This document shows, one piece after another, positions 42,976 through 53,508 of a stretch of 64,000 bases of DNA. Location: assembly GCA_011037195.1 (NCBI GenBank), contig JAAEAF010002351.1:1-64000 (forward strand), written 5' to 3'. Position 1 is the stretch's first letter. Each line of letters starts with the position of its first letter. The notes beneath the pieces were generated by a model. The model was not told where the DNA came from and ran no database searches. It was given only the letters and a program-made list of their open reading frames with translations. The translations under genes were made by a program, and so were the position numbers. Source of the stretch: Triatoma infestans. Lineage: Eukaryota > Arthropoda > Insecta > Hemiptera > Reduviidae.

Positions 42976-43480
42976 ATTTATTATTATTGTTTTTCCTAAT
43001 CCTTAATCTATTTGACTGATACCATAATGCAAGTTCAATTCTCTGAGCTTTTGCACATTTTAAATTTTTATTATTATAAAATAGACATTTGAACATATTC
43101 TTAAAGTTAACAATTTTAGGGCACCCAAAGTCTTCTAAATTAAGAATACAACTGTTGGAAAGATATTGTTTTATAAATTGTAATTTCTCTAATCCTTTAA
43201 TTAGTACCTCATCATAATGTTGACTGTAGTATATATGCTAAATGACAGTATGGAGTCAGTCCATCTTTCCATGCTAGTCCATGAAAATATTTGGTTAGCC
43301 ATCGGTTTGCAGGGAGAGATTGTCAACTTGAAACCCATGCAGGTGGTGCAAAAATCCAATGCGATGTAGATCCTGTTTCCACATCTACAATTGCCAATTC
43401 TTTCACAACGTATTTCCTCCAAGTTGGATCTTGAAGAGCTTGGAAATCCACTACTGCTGCTAATTTCTTCATATTACGTT
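42970..43480 (-). pseudogene. E1 gene 1: unrecognised protein, frameshifted
   Basis: A minus-strand exon starts at 43480 after the acceptor TTTTTTCCAG, with ATG at 43472. The first frame reads LAAVVDFQALQDPTWRKYVV then KELAIVDVETGS and stops near 43325; later frames hold GLEKLQFIKQYLS and NLEDFGCPKIVNF, then KCAKAQRIELALWY, ending near 42970. The VDFQ---KELAIV start and the LEDFGCP block recall a multicopy, uncharacterised arthropod protein family with a possible nuclease-like fold; this is from memory, not a search. At least two frameshifts are present. Confidence 0.4.
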
Positions 43481-43590
43481 CTGGAAAAAATAATTAATTG
43501 AAACACAACAAATATTTAAAGAAAAACTCTTCTTTTTTTTATATTATTAGGTATTAAAGAAAAATAAATAAATAAATCATTACACACACA

Positions 43591-43957
43591 TTATACAAAC
43601 TCTAAATCGAATTTTTGTGCGTTAAATCCCTTATAGATTAAGAACATTTTATTTTCCGTTGTGTTATATTCATCATTGTATCTGTTAATCAACTCCTCAG
43701 TCAAAATATTACTGTAGCGTTTTGGGAGAAAAACTTTAGTAGGATAATTATCATTAATATTAAAAAATTCAGCTGATGGTTGAATCAAGTGTGCTATTGT
43801 TGTCTGACCATATCGAGTGTTCATTTTTTCGAATTTATGTACTTCATGTGGAGCACCAATCATTAAGTCACACACTTTATTAATTGAACCACTATGCTTA
43901 TTGCAGGCGTTTAGATAAACCTTTAGTAGATCCATTATAAAAAATAAAAAACCGTAC
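43591..43957 (-). CDS. E1 gene 2: small unrecognised protein
   Basis: The exon starts at 43957 after the acceptor TTATTTTTAG. ATG at 43935 begins 114 codons: MDLLKVYLNACNKHSGSINK, HKFEKMNTRYGQTTIAHL, VFLPKRYSNILTEELINRY and a C-terminal FLIYKGFNAQKFDLEFV. I prefer this Met to one further upstream (44007), which would cross the intron. Alternating hydrophobic strands are compatible with a small beta-barrel (OB-like) nucleic-acid-binding protein, a guess only. Intact frame. Confidence 0.55.
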
Positions 43958-44034
43958 CTAAAAATAACAATTAAAAAAAAAAATAATAATAATAATCTAT
44001 TATACAATTACAAGTATTTAAAAGTAACACTTAC

Positions 44035-44305
44035 CTTAGTTATGGATAATGATGGTGAATGATCAATGTACAGTAGATCTGAAAAAATAATAATAACAAT
44101 AATGAGAATAATCAAAGATAGTACTGGAAAATAACTATTTTCTTTTTATATATACTATCACATATATAGAATACAAAATAAAAATAATAAAAAAATTAAT
44201 TATAAATGAAATTATAAGTAAAGTTAATAGTAAATAACATAAGATCCAAAATACTCACCGAAGAAGAAGAAAAAGCAGAATGCAGATTAATTGAAGAATG
44301 ATGGA
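44035..44305 (-). promoter_or_regulatory. E1 leftward spliced leader (two noncoding exons)
   Basis: Leader exon 1 ends at 44259 with donor CG|GTGAGT. Exon 2 spans 44078-44035, preceded by TTTTTTCAG and followed by AAG|GTAAGT. Downstream acceptors at 43957 (gene 2) and 43480 (gene 1) could be used alternatively, so one promoter may serve both genes. All signals match animal splice consensus. Confidence 0.55.
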
Positions 44306-44325
44306 TGACTAGTTAAGTAACGGCA

Positions 44326-44348
44326 TTTTTATATTCATTGTGACGTAT
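44326..44348 (-). promoter_or_regulatory. E1 leftward promoter: TATA box and ACGTCA
   Basis: Minus strand: TATAAAAA (44333-44326) lies about 70 bases before the first donor, preceded by ATACGTCA (44348-44341), a half cAMP-response element. Transcription would start near 44300. Confidence 0.55.
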
Positions 44349-44359
44349 ATATTAACCCC

Positions 44360-44778
44360 CCACTTTTGTCATGCATTCTCTCTCTTAAGTAAAAGAGAAG
44401 GTATACCCATCAGCTGCAAAATATTAATGCTGGCTTTTATCTTAAAAATAAATAAAATAATTTTATTGTTGTTGTTAACCATTGGATAAATAGTTGCTCT
44501 AAGAAAATTTAGAAATAAATTTTCAACTATGATTTTAGGTGATGATTATGAATTTATCAAAACAAAACAAAAAAAATGTTTGGCTTAAACTAACTGTTAT
44601 TAAAGATGTAACAATTTGCAAAGGAATATGTTGAAAGAGATCCTAATCTTCATTTTAAACAATGCTTTTGGTCAAAAACCTAACCAGATTTGCGACCCCC
44701 GATAGATGCATATAGCTGTCTCGCAATTCGCATTAAAAGGAGCTGTACTTGATTTATTTGGAAATAGTGGGGGTCTTG
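44360..44778 (+). other. E1 core spacer with coding remnant
   Basis: This is mostly noncoding. The frame 44609-44680 reads QFAKEYVERDPNLHFKQCFW followed by SKT and a stop, a short relic of an unknown protein. The divergent genes lie on either side. Confidence 0.3.
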
Positions 44779-44797
44779 TCATTGTAACTGTAGTGAA

Positions 44798-45423
44798 TTG
44801 GTTTGTCTTTTTGCATTCAGTTGTAAACGCGGCACCACCATGACAAATGAACTTGGATTGCAGCTAACTACAGCTTTTTCTTTCAGCAGCAACTCCACTA
44901 AAAGGCTAGTAACTGGTCTTTCCCAAGAAGGTGTACCACTTGCAGCACTGAAGGTAGCGAAAAAGAAAGTCATCTATTTAAGTGAAGAAGATTGGTCAAC
45001 GCTTCAGTCTAGCAGCAGACAAATATGAGATAATTTCTTCAAAGAAAAGAGGAAAAACGAAGTAATCACTGATATAATTCAATTATCTCTTTTGAGAAAT
45101 CTACACACAAAGTGATTGCATTCAAAGGGAAACCAACATGGTTAGAATCAATTCTTAATTTTCAACCTCCAAAGATTACTCTTATGAGAAATGAATACTT
45201 TAAACTGATAAGTTTGTATGAAGATGTACTGAAGCAGTTTAGTTATTTAAGAAAACTTTACAATCCCGTTGTATTGACATATTCTGAAGAAAACAATAAA
45301 TCTATTTTTGATATCTATTTTGTTTTGTTTTGTTTTTCATTTTTTAACCTATCATCTTATTGGGGTAAAAGAAACAAAAAAATAAATCCACTAAAGTTAA
45401 TAAATTTTTCAATTAACACTTAA
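44798..45423 (+). pseudogene. E1 gene 3: unrecognised protein, frameshifted
   Basis: The likely start is the Met at 44840 (TNELGLQLTTAFSFSSNSTK, GLSQEGVPLAAL, VIYLSEEDW), which stops at 45026. A second frame at 45112-45310 (LMRNEYFKLISLYEDVLKQF) looks like its C-terminal half. The two halves have the length and composition of small DNA-binding or structural proteins, but no family is certain. Low-complexity sequence ends the second frame. Confidence 0.4.
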
Positions 45424-45429
45424 CTGATT

Positions 45430-46189
45430 GTTTTTATAGATAAGAAACAAGGCTGCAGAGTTGCTTTCATCTACCTAAATTTCAAGTAACCGTAATAAGG
45501 TGATAGAATGACTTAATTTTTGTTTATTTGTTTTTTGACGAGCTGGAGATATACCATTACTTAACGAGTAATCATAAATTTGCTTGTACCAAGGAGAGTA
45601 CAAGACAACTGTAACAATGATTAAAAATGATATTTATTAACTCTATTAAGGGTCCAGATGCGTGGCTAAAACAAACTATTACATAATCTTTTGGGAAAAA
45701 TAGCATGGAAGCACAAGATTGGTAGCAACAGTATACAATAGCTGGAGGTTCGAATTCTAATTTTATAGATAATTTTTGGACAATTTAGACCATTCTACAC
45801 GAATTTACTTTCAATAATTATACATATACGTTTACTTATTTATTAAAACATTTTTTTTTTTATTCTGTTCAATATAAAGTCATCGCAGAATTAATGTCAG
45901 TAATTTTCCATGGAATCAAGTAACATAATGGGAATGTTGCAAGCATTAAATATGTTTTTTCTGAGAGATCATGTATGTTCTTTCTTTCTCACAAAGGTTT
46001 GTTGTTTTTATAGAAATATCATGTTATGCTGATTGTTAATTTAACATACCACAGTAGTCTGTCATATCTGGTTTATATATACATATAACATAATAGAAAA
46101 AAATATTTCTATTTATTTAAATGTTAAAAAAATTATTGTGTTAATTGCAGTAGATGTATTGCCTTGGGGATTTGGTTAGGTAAAAATAT
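45430..46189. other. E1 core, noncoding, with possible SINE head at 45690-45790
   Basis: GGAGGTTCGAATTCTA (45745-45760) is a perfect B-box match, and TAGCATGGAAGC 45 bases upstream is a weak A box. The rest is AT-rich with no frames of interest. Confidence 0.35.
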
Positions 46190-46480
46190 AAATACTTAGG
46201 GCAAAATCACTACACACAGCAACAAATATGACCGAAGTAAAAATTAATTTGTGAAATAACCAAGAAAACACAGTTAAGATAATAAATTACGCACTTTCTT
46301 CTTTTACTTTCAACTGAATACGAGTTAATCATATAAGACAATCGCTATAAAAGAAGTACATAACATATTAGGTACTAAAACATATTTACGTTATCATATG
46401 GCAATTATTGTGGAATCTTAAAAAAAAACAAAAAAAAAACAACAGATTTTTCGCTAGTAATTTCCAATATAGTTCCATAG
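46190..46480 (+). repeat. E1 segment homologous to E2 left arm
   Basis: GGGCAAAATCACTACACACAGC, AATAACCAAGAAAA-CACAG, CGTTATCATATGGCA and TCGCTAGTAATTTCC occur in the same order at 52690-52850 of E2 (and inverted at 56640-56810). This ties the interiors of the two elements together. Confidence 0.65.
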
Positions 46481-46504
46481 ATAAATAGATGACTTACCTG
46501 CCTC

Positions 46505-46746
46505 TAACTCCTAGTAAGAGGAAGTATTTTTTTTCTATATTACAACTGGTACTTAAAGAGTGGCTCTGCCCACTGGCTAGAGTACCCCAGGCTTACGCAT
46601 TAGCATAAGAGTGGGAGGAAATTTGTATTCTACTAAAGTGACGTCATGCCATTGAATTGGGGGGTGGGTGGGTGGTACGGTTAAGAAATTTTATGTGATT
46701 GAAGGACTACATTAATCACTTGGTGTATTCCCTTCAGACTAACAAG
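46505..46746 (+). promoter_or_regulatory. E1 rightward promoter region and leader exon
   Basis: GTGGCTCTGCCCACTGG...AGTACCCCAGGC (46560-46592) resembles the GGGGCTCTGCCCCACGTACC block of the E1 and E2 termini. A perfect cAMP-response element TGACGTCA lies at 46639-46646. The leader exon ends at 46746 (AACAAG|GTAAAT). A short inverted match to the Helentron 3' hairpin lies at 46502-46520. Confidence 0.5.
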
Positions 46747-46838
46747 GTAAATAATTAAATATATTTCTCATTCCATCCATTTTATTTTCTGTTTTTGTAA
46801 TGGCTATTAGTTACTTTAAAATGTTAATTCTATTTCAG

Positions 46839-47251
46839 GAACTTTATGGAAGTCAGTTGTATATGAACATACAAACTATTGCAATTTAGTGTGTAATTAA
46901 TTTTCATAAAAAATGGAAGAATGGGCTCGCATTATATCACACCCTCTCTATCAACAATTTCTAGATTTCTCCAGATGCACCTTAGAAAAACCGGGAGCAA
47001 TTCAGTATATGAATTTATACAATGATATAAAAGAATTGGAACAATTATCTAAAAAATACGTTATAAAAAGCAAGTATAAAAATTTCCATTATGTAAATTG
47101 TGTTTGGTCAAACCCAAATTATAAAGAAGGACCTGATACGTGTAGATGTTGCAATATTTCTGGTTTGTATTATTCTATTATTAACCAATTAGGTGAAATT
47201 TACAATTGTAATTTTATTGAAATCATGAATAAACAGACAATAAATAATTGA
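46839..47251 (+). CDS. E1 gene 4: small Cys-containing protein
   Basis: The exon begins at 46839 after the acceptor CTATTTCAG (intron 46747-46838). ATG at 46913 opens 112 codons: MEEWARIISHPLYQQFLDFS, SKYKNFHYVNCVWSNPNY, DTCRCCNISGLYYSIINQLG and a short tail. The C-x8-C and CRCC cluster could bind a metal or form disulphides. The frame is intact with a good context (AAAAAATGG). No family recognised. A strong hairpin follows 110 bases downstream. Confidence 0.6.
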
Positions 47252-47360
47252 ATATGTTATCAAAAAGAAAAAAAGAAGCTGTTATTATAAAGATTGCAGA
47301 TTATATTTGTAGATCAAATTTATAATTTGTTTAAGACATTTAGAAACAAAATTAATTGTG

Positions 47361-47423
47361 TTTTTTCATCACACATATAAGTTCTATGTATTTATAATAG
47401 AACTTATTTGTGTGATGAAAAAA
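47361..47423. other. Long hairpin after E1 gene 4
   Basis: Arms 47361-47387 and 47397-47423 are 27 bases each with one mismatch and a 9-base loop. The arms end in T and A runs. It could mark a 3' end for converging transcripts or be an inserted palindrome. Confidence 0.7.
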
Positions 47424-47596
47424 AAAATAAATAAATTTTTCTTATTTTTGAAAGAATAAAAACAAAGTGTCCATTAATTATGATAACCCTTCACATAGTT
47501 GTAATTTGCTCTAAAAATTTTCATATGCCTATGTATAACAAATTCTTAATTCGTATGCTGTACAAAAGAGAATTTAGTTGAAATTTTGCTCGAATT

Positions 47597-47923
47597 AAGT
47601 AATATGATGCACAAGAGAGAATGGAAAAAATATATATTATTAATCGTATAAAAAGTACTAGTTCTCCAGGTTAAATACTAAGATTTTTCCTTTCTCTAAT
47701 TAATTTGTTCTATAATATTCACTTTTTTTTTTAAATTTTAATAATGTTTTACCAGAAAACTTACAGAAGTGACTCCCTCATAAAAATCAATATATACTGG
47801 AAGCGATCAATATATAATTGATCGATAAATAGATTTATCTTAAATACGCTTTCTAACTTTTAAAAATGTTTTACCCAAAAAACTTACAGAAGTGACTGCC
47901 TCATACAAAATCGATAATAATCG
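47597..47923 (-). repeat. E1 right terminal inverted repeat, truncated
   Basis: It pairs with 42640-42505 and then 41215-41008. Beyond 47923 the match stops, so the outer end with the YY1-like and microsatellite blocks is missing. Confidence 0.85.
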
Positions 47924-48039
47924 ATTTCCATCCAATAACATGGAATAACCGCTTCTCGTTTAACTCTAAAATAAAAAATCGCAAGGGACGTAGAAGTTCT
48001 CATTTCTTAAGTTATAGCAGAATTAAATCGAGCACTGTT

Positions 48040-48280
48040 CACAGTCATTCGGATTGTTGAAATGAACATTTCTTTGATGTTTTAAAACAATTAGAAACAA
48101 ATGGAGAAGGTTCTAAAAGTTACATTTTAATAAAATTAGTCCCTTTTTTAGAAAAATTAGGTTTATTACGTATAGATGGAAAATTAAAATTCGGTGATTT
48201 TAATAAGAAAGAAATGATGTGGTAAGAAACATCGTTTGTTGTTGCCTAAAGTGAGTCATTGAATAACCTTCTAATTAGAC
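48040..48280 (+). pseudogene. BEL/Pao pol fragment before integrase
   Basis: LVPFLEKLGLLRIDGKLKFG followed by DFNKKEMM and LNNLLIRH corresponds to the block before the integrase of BEL/Pao elements (NPFLD--GLLRVGGRL, HPILLPK, LI--YH). A stop and shift lie in it. Nothing else of the element is nearby. Confidence 0.5.
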
Positions 48281-48780
48281 ACTAACATATCTGCCATTTG
48301 CATGCAGGTCCGCATGGCTCTGTTTGGCTCTGTTTTCGCTTTATAAATACTGCGAGGTACATCTTTATTTTCTTTTGGGCTGAGAAAATCCTGAAAAAAA
48401 ATATACATTTTTGTGGATATTGTGGCAATCTGGCAAAATAGGTATATTTGAAATCATGTGTGTTTTATAACATGGTTAGTTTAAATAATAAAATAATTAA
48501 CAAAAGACGGTGAGTAAGAAATACGATTTTGGTTGGTCCATCTGTGTGTTTGATGTGAGAGTATTTTTGTTTTGTGTATGTACTCTGAGAAGTTGAAAGC
48601 TCAGGAGTGGTGAATATCAGGAAAGGGAAAAGAAATAAGAAAACACTTAGAGGTTTTAATAGTACAAATCTTGTGTATTATCTATGTATTCTTATCAAAG
48701 GCATCAAAATTCTTTCATTCCTTTAAAGTCATCATTTCTCAATGTTTTCATCGACCTTGTTTGTTTCTTCCATAGGAAAG
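48281..48780. other. No recognisable feature
   Basis: There are no frames or repeats on either strand that I recognise between the BEL fragment and the RTE sequence. Confidence 0.4.
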
Positions 48781-49245
48781 TTTGTGTTCTGGGTAAGACA
48801 TTAAACTGCACCCTGAGGAGATGGACCTCAAAGCCGTGGTGAAGGCGACCCATCTATCTAGGAGAAGGGCACTCCGAAATAAAACCAAGGGCAGGCCACG
48901 CTCTGTAAGGTGTGGTGAAACCGACTGGGCTAGGAGACGGAAACTCCGAATTCAAATGACCTAGGTTGGGGGTTGGCTGTACGGTTAACAACCCTACGCT
49001 GTAAAAAATCTCTTGTTATGAAACCAGAAACTATGAATAGCCGGACGATTTTCAGGGCCTAGGCGAATCAAAGGATCTTCAAACAGTTAACTTTAGCCAC
49101 ATGGAACGTAAGAGGGTTCTCCCAAGCGGGAGCAAGTAGAAATTTGAAAGAGGTTCTGCTACGTTACGGTGTGTATATTATACGCGTTCAGAAAATAAAA
49201 TGGAATTAAACAGAAGTCATGGATTTGAGAAATTATATATAATAA
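48781..49245 (+). pseudogene. RTE-type LINE, 5' end
   Basis: It contains the RTE 5' text (GGAGACGGAAACTCCGAATTC and GGTTGGCTGTACGGTTAACAACCC-like segments) and the endonuclease start: LATWNVRGFSQAGASRNLKE then RYGVYIIRVQKIKW, where E of QE-RW is replaced by K. It breaks off at about 49245. Confidence 0.65.
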
Positions 49246-49249
49246 ATTC

Positions 49250-49480
49250 TTTTGTGGCTGAAAGCTTAGTGAAAATGCTCCAGTATAGGCCAAGGTATAG
49301 GTGGAGAGGAGACGCCGCGGTAGGCCAAGGAAGTTATGGATGGACGGCGTGAAGAAAGCTCTGTGGCTAGAGGTCTACGAGAAGGAGAATGGCAAGATAG
49401 AGAGTACTGGAGGGAAACTCTTTTGGGCAACGGGGTGCACTAAACGGTGTAAATACCCGTAAAAAAAATATATACATATA
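49250..49480 (+). pseudogene. RTE-type LINE, 3' end
   Basis: GRPRKLWMDGVKKALWLEVY is the C-terminal GRPR-RW-D-V motif of RTE ORF2, ending near 49465 and followed by an A-run. The order 5' end, 3' end, middle (49500 on) shows separate insertions or rearrangement. Confidence 0.6.
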
Positions 49481-49499
49481 TATAATAAATTGCGGTTAT

Positions 49500-50805
49500 A
49501 GAATTTTTATAACACGTTTGAAGGGTATGTATTTTAATACGTCCTTAATCAGTGTAAATGCACCTATAGAAGATAGAGAAGAAGAAGATAAGGATTATGT
49601 CTATGATGTTTTCTCACAAGAATATGACTTACTACCAAGGCATGATGTAAAATTGTCATGGCGATTTAAACGCTAAGATTGGTGAGGAGGCAGCTTTCAG
49701 TCCAACAACTGGGGCACACAGCAAACACGAACTGTCTGATGAAAATCGTATACGAATAGTGGATTTTGCAGTAGAAAAAGGAATGGTTGTAACTAGCACA
49801 TGTTTTCCCCACAAACTTATTCATAAAGAAACTTGGGTATCTCCGGACGGGAAAACAAGAATCCAAATTGACCATGTCCTTACAAGACATCTTCAGAAAT
49901 ATCTGATGTGATAAGTTACCGTGGTGGAGATGCAGATTCGGACTACTTTTTGGTATGGTTTCCCTATAAACAAAAACTAGCAAGAAAAGCCCGCGGGAAA
50001 GGAGAAAAGCAATCAGATATCGAAGTGACTTATTAATCGAAGCAGTCCAAGTACGAAGAAAAATTTAAAGAAGGAGTCCATTAATAAAAATGAAAATGAA
50101 CAAGTTGAGGATACCTGGAAGAAAATTAAGGTAACACTGAGGAACACGGCTGATGAATTACTTGGAATAAGACAGAGAGAGATTAGAAACGAATGGTTTG
50201 ATGATGAATATGAAAAGAGGCTTAGAGAAAGAAATGAAACAAGGATGAAAATGTTGGCTAGGAATACACGGCATAATAAAGAAGATTGTAGGGCTAAGAG
50301 GAAGGCGGCAAAAACTATTTGTAGACAGAAAAAGAGGGCTTTGGAAAGGAGAAAGTTGGAGGCATTACAAACGGAATATGAAGTAAAGCAAACCTCAGTT
50401 TTATAAAGGAATAAGAGAATTTAAGATGGGATTTCAGACAAGAACATGCTTCTGCAGAGACAAAGAAGGTATTTTGATTGGTGATAGTGCAAAAGTTAAA
50501 GATATCTGGCGCCAGTATGTCGAGAGCCGGTTAAAGCCGGGATGCTGGTAAAAGTGGAGAAGACTGCTGAGTCAAGTGCCGAATTGGCAGAAATACCTTT
50601 AGACAATGAAGGTGATGATGTTGAACCCCCAGATTTTGAAGATTTCAAAGAAGAAAAATGACAAAAGTCCCGGCTGCGATGGCATAGATGCAGAAATGCT
50701 GAAATATGGTGGTGAGGATCTAATCAAAAAGCTATATGACTTAATATTACAAGCATGGATCTCAGAAAAGATGCCGAGCGAATGGTTGCTATTATATGTC
50801 AAGAG
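49500..50805 (+). pseudogene. RTE-type LINE, endonuclease and RT start
   Basis: It continues the endonuclease: LISVNAPIEDREEEDKDYVY, the GDFNAKIGEE position (frameshifted at 49665), AFSPTTGGHSKHELSDENRI, STCFPHKLIHKETWVSPDG and IQIDHVLT, then ISYRGGDADSDYFLVW (H of SDH changed to Y). A basic spacer and the RT start KKKNDKSPGCDGIDAEMLKY follow (50645-50710). The E2 end interrupts the RT at about 50805. Confidence 0.75.
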
Positions 50806-51140
50806 TAGATTGGATTGACCGGTTCTAAAACAGTTTTCTGTACAACATGGCGGCCGTCCCCCTCGCCCGCCCCCTCATAGTCACTTACCCCCTCCTCCAC
50901 CACTTAACCCCCCCAACCTATTCTTAACTTTTCTCCACCCCTCCCCCTTTCCTGAAAACAAAGAAATGTTAAAAATATTTTTTTTTTTTGCTGAAGTCAG
51001 CAAAAGCGATGTCACAAACCTTCGCCGTACAAGTCCATCACTTTCACCACTCAGCTTAGTGGTAACTTGGCAATAGTTTTTTCTTAGATCCTTATACCTC
51101 ACCCACATACTTCTCCCTCATCTCTCTCATATCCTTTCTA

Positions 51141-51176
<36 letters not shown>

Positions 51177-53095
51177 ATATACATATATATATATACACAG
51201 AGACTTAAAGGGGGGCTCTGCCCCACGTACCCCAGGCTACGGTTCATTAACCTTTGCATCTGTATTTTCCCATTCGTACAAAAGTTTCTTAACCCCTATG
51301 CGTGCACAATGTTTGCAAATATATTTCCTGATTATATTTATTTATTTATTTTTTTTACACTAAGTCTTAAAGAGAGAACCCTCCCTCTTTGTTTATGATA
51401 AAACTATTTTTATCGATCAAGTATATTACCAACACATATATCTAATCCAATATAGTGATTTCTGAGACAGATACTTATGTATGTTTTTTTTTGGTAAACA
51501 ATAAACTAAAACTAATCTATGCCTCCTTCTTATACATCTTACTTATCTATTTTTATCTATCAAGTATATTGACATCCTAACCAGTATATTGATTTATGAG
51601 TCACTTACCTGTCTAAGGTTTATGGTAATCAATTGAAAGTTAAATCTCCACTTTCCTTGTTTAAGATAAATCTATTTTTTATCGATCAATTAATTTATAG
51701 ATTCCAATATATCGTTTTCTTTTTGGCACAGCTTAAAGTCGTTGGATCTGTTATCTAACGCAATACATGACGAAGTAGTTACTAATATCTTTTGTCGTAC
51801 TAATTGTTTATGCAATTAAAGAAAGGAAAAAAGCTAGTGTTTAACCAGAAATTTAGTAACTGTTGTGTCTCAATTTACGTACTAAATTCCGCATATTTTT
51901 AATCACTTTTCTAATCTAAGAAGCACTCAATTTACACACATAATTCCGTCAATTCTCGCAAAGTAGAAATGTAAATTTTCGGTTAAAAAAGTCGAAAGTG
52001 CCTATCTTACAGATTGACATGTAACAAATAAAAGTAAGAATAGCGGTCTATGCGCATTTATTAAAACTGGTAAATTAACTGGAATTTGTATGTTATATAT
52101 TTTTAAACACTTCTTATTAGAGCAGAAGTAATTTCTCCACAGATAATTTGTGGAGTTTCTCAGTAATATCTTACATCTAGTGGAAAGCTGATCCTGCACA
52201 AATAATGTAATTTTCAAAAAAAAATCGTCTGTCGAACTAATTGTTTGTACAATTAAACAAATTCGTTAGAGAAAGGAAAAATAAAAGAAAACTTAGTAGA
52301 ACTAGTAGTCTTTTAATCTCAATTTACGTACACAATTCCCCATATTTTTAAACACTTTTCCAATCTAAGAAGCACTCAATTTACGTACTTGATTCCCCCA
52401 AAATAGTGATCAGTTTCCAATTTAACTGGTAAATGAATTATTCTATATTTTTAAACATTTTTGTAATCTAATAAGCTTTCAATTTACATATATAATTCCC
52501 ATAGAGAATTTATTAAATTAATGGGATCTATACATCACCTAAATAGAAGTAACTTCCTTAGTGAATAACAGATTGAATTTTACTCCTAGAGTTGTGGATA
52601 TGCTAATGAGTTATGACGAATGATTAGACAATAGAGAATGTATTGTGTTAAATGTCTTTGGTCATGTTAATATGTAATATTTTGGGTAAAATCACTGCAC
52701 AAAGCAAAGTTTGATTGGACTGCAATAAAATTTGTCGAATAACCAAGAAAATCACAGATATACAAAAGAATATAAATATATATTGCACTAAAACATTCTT
52801 AAGTTATCGTATGGCATTCTTGTGGATTGCAATAACAGTTTTGCTAGTAATTTCGAAGTTGAGTCTGCTTTCCTCAACCTTTCTAAACACGTAACAACTT
52901 GTTCTACTGCCTTACATTGTTAAACAGGCATAGTGGCTGAACAGCATATGATATTACACACTAAAAACATGTTACTTTTTAATCAAAGAATATTGGAAGT
53001 AGTTAAACCATTGTGCGCAAAGTATAGGGAAATAAGTTTCTAATCTGGGGAAATGTTTGCATTATATCCAAATTCGAAATCTTCTGTTTGGAATT
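50806..53095 (+). repeat. E2 left arm
   Basis: From outside in: ACATGGCGGCCGTC (about 50847), C-rich, CT and TA microsatellites (51140-51200), GGGGCTCTGCCCCACGTACC, repeated TATCGATCAA motifs, then repeat units with AATTTACGTAC-AATTCC words, and the conserved inner block ending TTCGAAATCTTCTGTTTG. Confidence 0.8.
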
Positions 53096-53508
53096 GTAGA
53101 CATTTCTACCAGCACTAACTCTATGCAATTACTGGAAGATTGTTTATCACTATTAGATAGTAGGAAATGTTATTTTAAACCAGTAATTACATAGGGTTTG
53201 TTATTTCCGACTCATATGTAAACAGGGATTGTACATTTTTCGGTTGCGTCTAAATCTTTATTTTGCCTATCTTACCAAAATCAGACCTTTGCCTAATTTT
53301 GTCTATGTCTAAACCTAAACCTATTACACAAAACATACCGTGGACAGCCGATTTGGAGGACCGATGGAGATGGAAAAAACTTAATTGTTAAGAAGGAAAT
53401 TAGTGGCTCTTTTAACAGTTATCTCCGAGGGAAATGCGGTCATTTGTTTGTGCGAGACATGGTGTTAAAGCCAAACTACCTTTTTTTTACTAGAAAGCAA
53501 GAACAAGA

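Larger units (their letters stand above)
40330..47923. mobile_element. E1: terminal-inverted-repeat element with novel small genes
   Basis: The left arm is 40330-41215 plus 42505-42640 (split by a Helentron-like insertion); the right arm is 47597-47923, missing the outer 650 bases. Arms pair closely (for example 41010-41215 with 47741-47918). The core 42640-47596 has minus-strand genes on the left and plus-strand genes on the right, with spliced leaders. No transposase, integrase, RT or polymerase motif is recognised. The outer end is shared with E2. About 6.3 kb without the insertion. It may be a foldback-type transposon or an integrated virus-like element. Confidence 0.7.

Noticed and set aside
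47340..47440. microRNA precursor
   Set aside because: The hairpin is 27 bp with a short loop and flanking A/T runs; a microRNA would need a longer imperfect stem and expression evidence.
52002..52217. 71-codon frame present identically at 57270-57485
   Set aside because: Identity follows from the inverted arms of E2 being identical here. The sequence is a repeat unit and the second unit at 57720 does not keep the frame.
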